Shown here in pieces: positions 7,577 through 8,920 of a stretch of 8,920 nt of DNA (its first letter is position 1; each line of letters begins with the position of its first letter). The DNA is from Deltaproteobacteria bacterium. GTDB lineage: Bacteria > UBA10199 > SPLOWO2-01-44-7. The stretch is from NCBI GenBank assembly GCA_030688705.1, contig JAUYJH010000040.1, positions 1 through 8,920 of the forward strand, given 5' to 3'. A program made the position numbers and the translations under genes. Under the pieces are notes generated by a model, which was not told where the DNA came from, did no database searches, and saw nothing but the letters and a program-made list of their open reading frames with translations.

Positions 7577-7681
7577 GACCGAGGACTATGGACCAGGGAC
7601 AATGGACCTAAAACATAAAAATAATAAAAAATCCTTAATCCTGTTTTTAGTCCTTTGTCCATGGTCCTTTGTCCATGGTCT
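7576..7681. repeat. Heptamer foldback element, copy 2 (gene junction)
   Basis: A 106-bp element with the same layout as copy 1. The left arm has 5 units (7576-7610: GGACCGA, GGACTAT, GGACCAG, GGACAAT, GGACCTA). The centre is 36 bp and A/T-rich (7611-7646). The right arm has 5 inverted units (7647-7681: TTAGTCC, TTTGTCC, ATGGTCC, TTTGTCC, ATGGTCT). The antiparallel arms pair at about 28 of 35 positions, counting two G-T wobbles. Its first base is the last base of the TAG stop of the upstream gene. It contains the Shine-Dalgarno-like sequence, the ATG and codons 1-26 of the transglycosylase gene. Six T residues lie at the right border (7681-7686). Confidence 0.85.
7594..7604 (+). promoter_or_regulatory. 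Repeat-derived ribosome binding region and start codon of slt
   Basis: AGGGA (7595-7599) precedes the ATG at 7602-7604 by two bases; this is a weak Shine-Dalgarno match at short spacing. Both lie inside the left arm of the copy 2 element (units GGACCAG and GGACAAT), so they would be buried in the predicted stem if the arms pair in the mRNA. An alternative ATG at 7588 gives only a seven-codon reading frame. The next in-frame ATG is codon 69, beyond the signal peptide. Confidence 0.5.
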
Positions 7682-8920
7682 TTTTTCTCCCCTCCCCGCT
7701 TTTGCCGCATCCATTCCCCCCAACATCGCCATTTTGGATTCCAAGCCGACCGATTTGAAAGAGATCGAAAAGCTCATCGGCTATCGCTGGTTTGAAGAGG
7801 CGTGGATGGCGCTGATGGATTATCCCCCCGATGATGAAGAGGTCTTATTTTTGAAGGCGCAGGCGCTGATGGGGCTGAAAAAATACGGGGAATCGTTGGC
7901 CCTTTTTCGCGGGATCATCAAGACAACAGACAAAAAAAAGAGGCGGCAGGAGAGTATCATGAAAGAGGCGATGCTGTTGGTAAGGCTTAAGCGTTATGAT
8001 GAAGCGCTGATCACCTATCAAAAATTGATAGATCAGGTTCACGGAAAAACAATCGAAAAAAGACTCCTCTGGCGCGCTTTTAAGACGGCGCTCGAGGCGA
8101 GAAACTACAAAGAAGGTGTGCGGTGGTCCAAACATTTGAGCGGGCAAGAGGCCATCTGGTGGCGCGGCTGGTGTTATTTTCAGATGAATGATTATGTCCA
8201 TGCCCAAAACAATTGGGAGATGATTTCCAAAAGAAGCGATTTTTATCCGCAAGCCCTCTATTGGAAAGCGCAGATTCTTAAAAAACGGGGTGCAAAAGAA
8301 AAAGCGGAATCGTTATTCCAATTGTTGACGGAAAAATTTCCAAGGACCTATTACGGGTTTTTGAGCCTTTTTGAATTGCACCCGAAAGAAAAAGAGGCCC
8401 TGCATTTTATGGAGGCACAATGGTTTGCCGATGACAACAGAGAGAAATGGGAAAAAACATTTCCGGAAAAATTTGAAGATGCCGTGCGAAAAGAATCAAA
8501 AAAGAGAAAAATCGATCCCTATCTTGTTTTTGCCTTGATCCGCCAGGAATCGCATTTTCGGGAATCGGTTGTTTCTCCCGTTGGGGCCATAGGGCTTGCC
8601 CAATTGATGCCGCAAACAGCCCTTTTTTTGGCCAAGGCGGCCAAAATAAAACCGTTTCATCTGGTCGATATCCTAAAGCCCGAAATGAATCTCAAACTGG
8701 GGGTCTTTTATCTGGCGTTTTTGGAGAAACTTTTTGAGGAACAAACCGTTTTTGCCGTTGCGGCATATAATGCCGGGGAAGAGGCGGTGAGCCGGTGGTT
8801 GAGCCGGCGAAAAAAGATGGAATCAATTGAATTTATTGAAGAAATTCCATACAACGAAACCCAGCGATACACCAAAAAAATACTGGCCGCCTATTGGATT
8901 TATTCGTGGCTTTACAAAGG
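7602..8920 (+). CDS. slt: Soluble lytic murein transglycosylase, 3' end cut by window
   Basis: A periplasmic enzyme that cleaves the MurNAc-GlcNAc bond of peptidoglycan, leaving 1,6-anhydro-MurNAc. There are 439 codons plus two bases before the window ends. Residues 1-35 are a signal peptide (basic KHKNNKK, hydrophobic LILFLVL, cleavage after PLPAFA). Residues 50-290 are alpha-helical with TPR-like helices (for example 79-107, 120-143, 183-209 and 215-246), matching the superhelical domain of Slt70 but shorter. Residues 300-439 form the SLT domain: catalytic E316 in RQESHF, GAIGLAQLMPQTA (328-340), AAYNAG (387-392), and the late motif IPYNETQRY (415-423). Because that motif is close to the end of the family domain, probably few residues are missing. 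Codons 1-26, covering the n-region and most of the hydrophobic core, come from the foldback element. The gene follows the barrel protein by 25 bp and is probably cotranscribed. The symbol reflects the family; true orthology to E. coli slt is not shown. Confidence 0.9.
   Translation, partial: MDLKHKNNKKSLILFLVLCPWSFVHGLFSPLPAFAASIPPNIAILDSKPTDLKEIEKLIGYRWFEEAWMALMDYPPDDEEVLFLKAQALMGLKKYGESLALFRGIIKTTDKKKRRQESIMKEAMLLVRLKRYDEALITYQKLIDQVHGKTIEKRLLWRAFKTALEARNYKEGVRWSKHLSGQEAIWWRGWCYFQMNDYVHAQNNWEMISKRSDFYPQALYWKAQILKKRGAKEKAESLFQLLTEKFPRTYYGFLSLFELHPKEKEALHFMEAQWFADDNREKWEKTFPEKFEDAVRKESKKRKIDPYLVFALIRQESHFRESVVSPVGAIGLAQLMPQTALFLAKAAKIKPFHLVDILKPEMNLKLGVFYLAFLEKLFEEQTVFAVAAYNAGEEAVSRWLSRRKKMESIEFIEEIPYNETQRYTKKILAAYWIYSWLYK

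Noticed and set aside
7647..7660. Cys at codon 19 of slt as a lipoprotein attachment site (LVLC)
   Set aside because: The residue before Cys is Leu rather than Ala, Gly or Ser, and a clear signal peptidase I site (AFA) follows at 33-35.

Overview
The window looks like chromosomal DNA of a Gram-negative (diderm) bacterium of moderate GC content. The envelope proteins require an outer membrane: one has a C-terminal Omp85-like beta-barrel ending in phenylalanine, one is a lipoprotein, and one is a periplasmic lytic transglycosylase. The 1,093-residue lipoprotein with a PHP domain resembles proteins I associate with Myxococcota and other deltaproteobacteria-like lineages. That assignment is inference, and nothing here fixes the taxon.

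Layout: (1) positions 1-20 hold the edge of what looks like a dispersed GTCATTGCGAG-type intergenic repeat; (2) 21-1112, minus strand, alanine dehydrogenase with all key residues; (3) 1113-1238, a divergent intergenic region with two tandem 11-bp palindromes and a third small inverted repeat, next to a possible minus-strand promoter; (4) 1239-4520, plus strand, a lipoprotein with a carboxypeptidase-regulatory-like domain and a CehA/McbA-type PHP metallohydrolase domain; (5) 4547-7576, plus strand, a three-part secreted protein: gluzincin metalloprotease, PD40/TolB-like propeller, Omp85-like barrel; (6) 7602-8920, plus strand, a soluble lytic transglycosylase running off the right edge. Genes 4-6 are separated by 26 and 25 bp and probably form one envelope operon.

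The most unusual feature is a pair of related foldback elements (6239-6423 and 7576-7681). Each has a left arm of tandem heptamers based on GGACCAN, an A-rich centre, and a right arm of the same heptamer inverted (NNGGTCC). Both begin with the same 11 bases. The first copy is read through in frame inside the protease-propeller-barrel gene, where it encodes a linker of about 62 residues (565-626) between propeller and barrel, including a heptapeptide repeat GPGTKDQ. The second copy lies on the boundary of the next two genes. Its first base completes the TAG stop of the barrel protein, and it supplies the ribosome-binding region, the start codon and about 26 residues of the transglycosylase signal peptide. 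A non-coding-looking repeat therefore seems to have been turned into protein sequence twice within 1.5 kb, once as a hydrophilic linker and once as an export signal.

I saw no rRNA, tRNA, CRISPR array, insertion-sequence transposase or phage gene.
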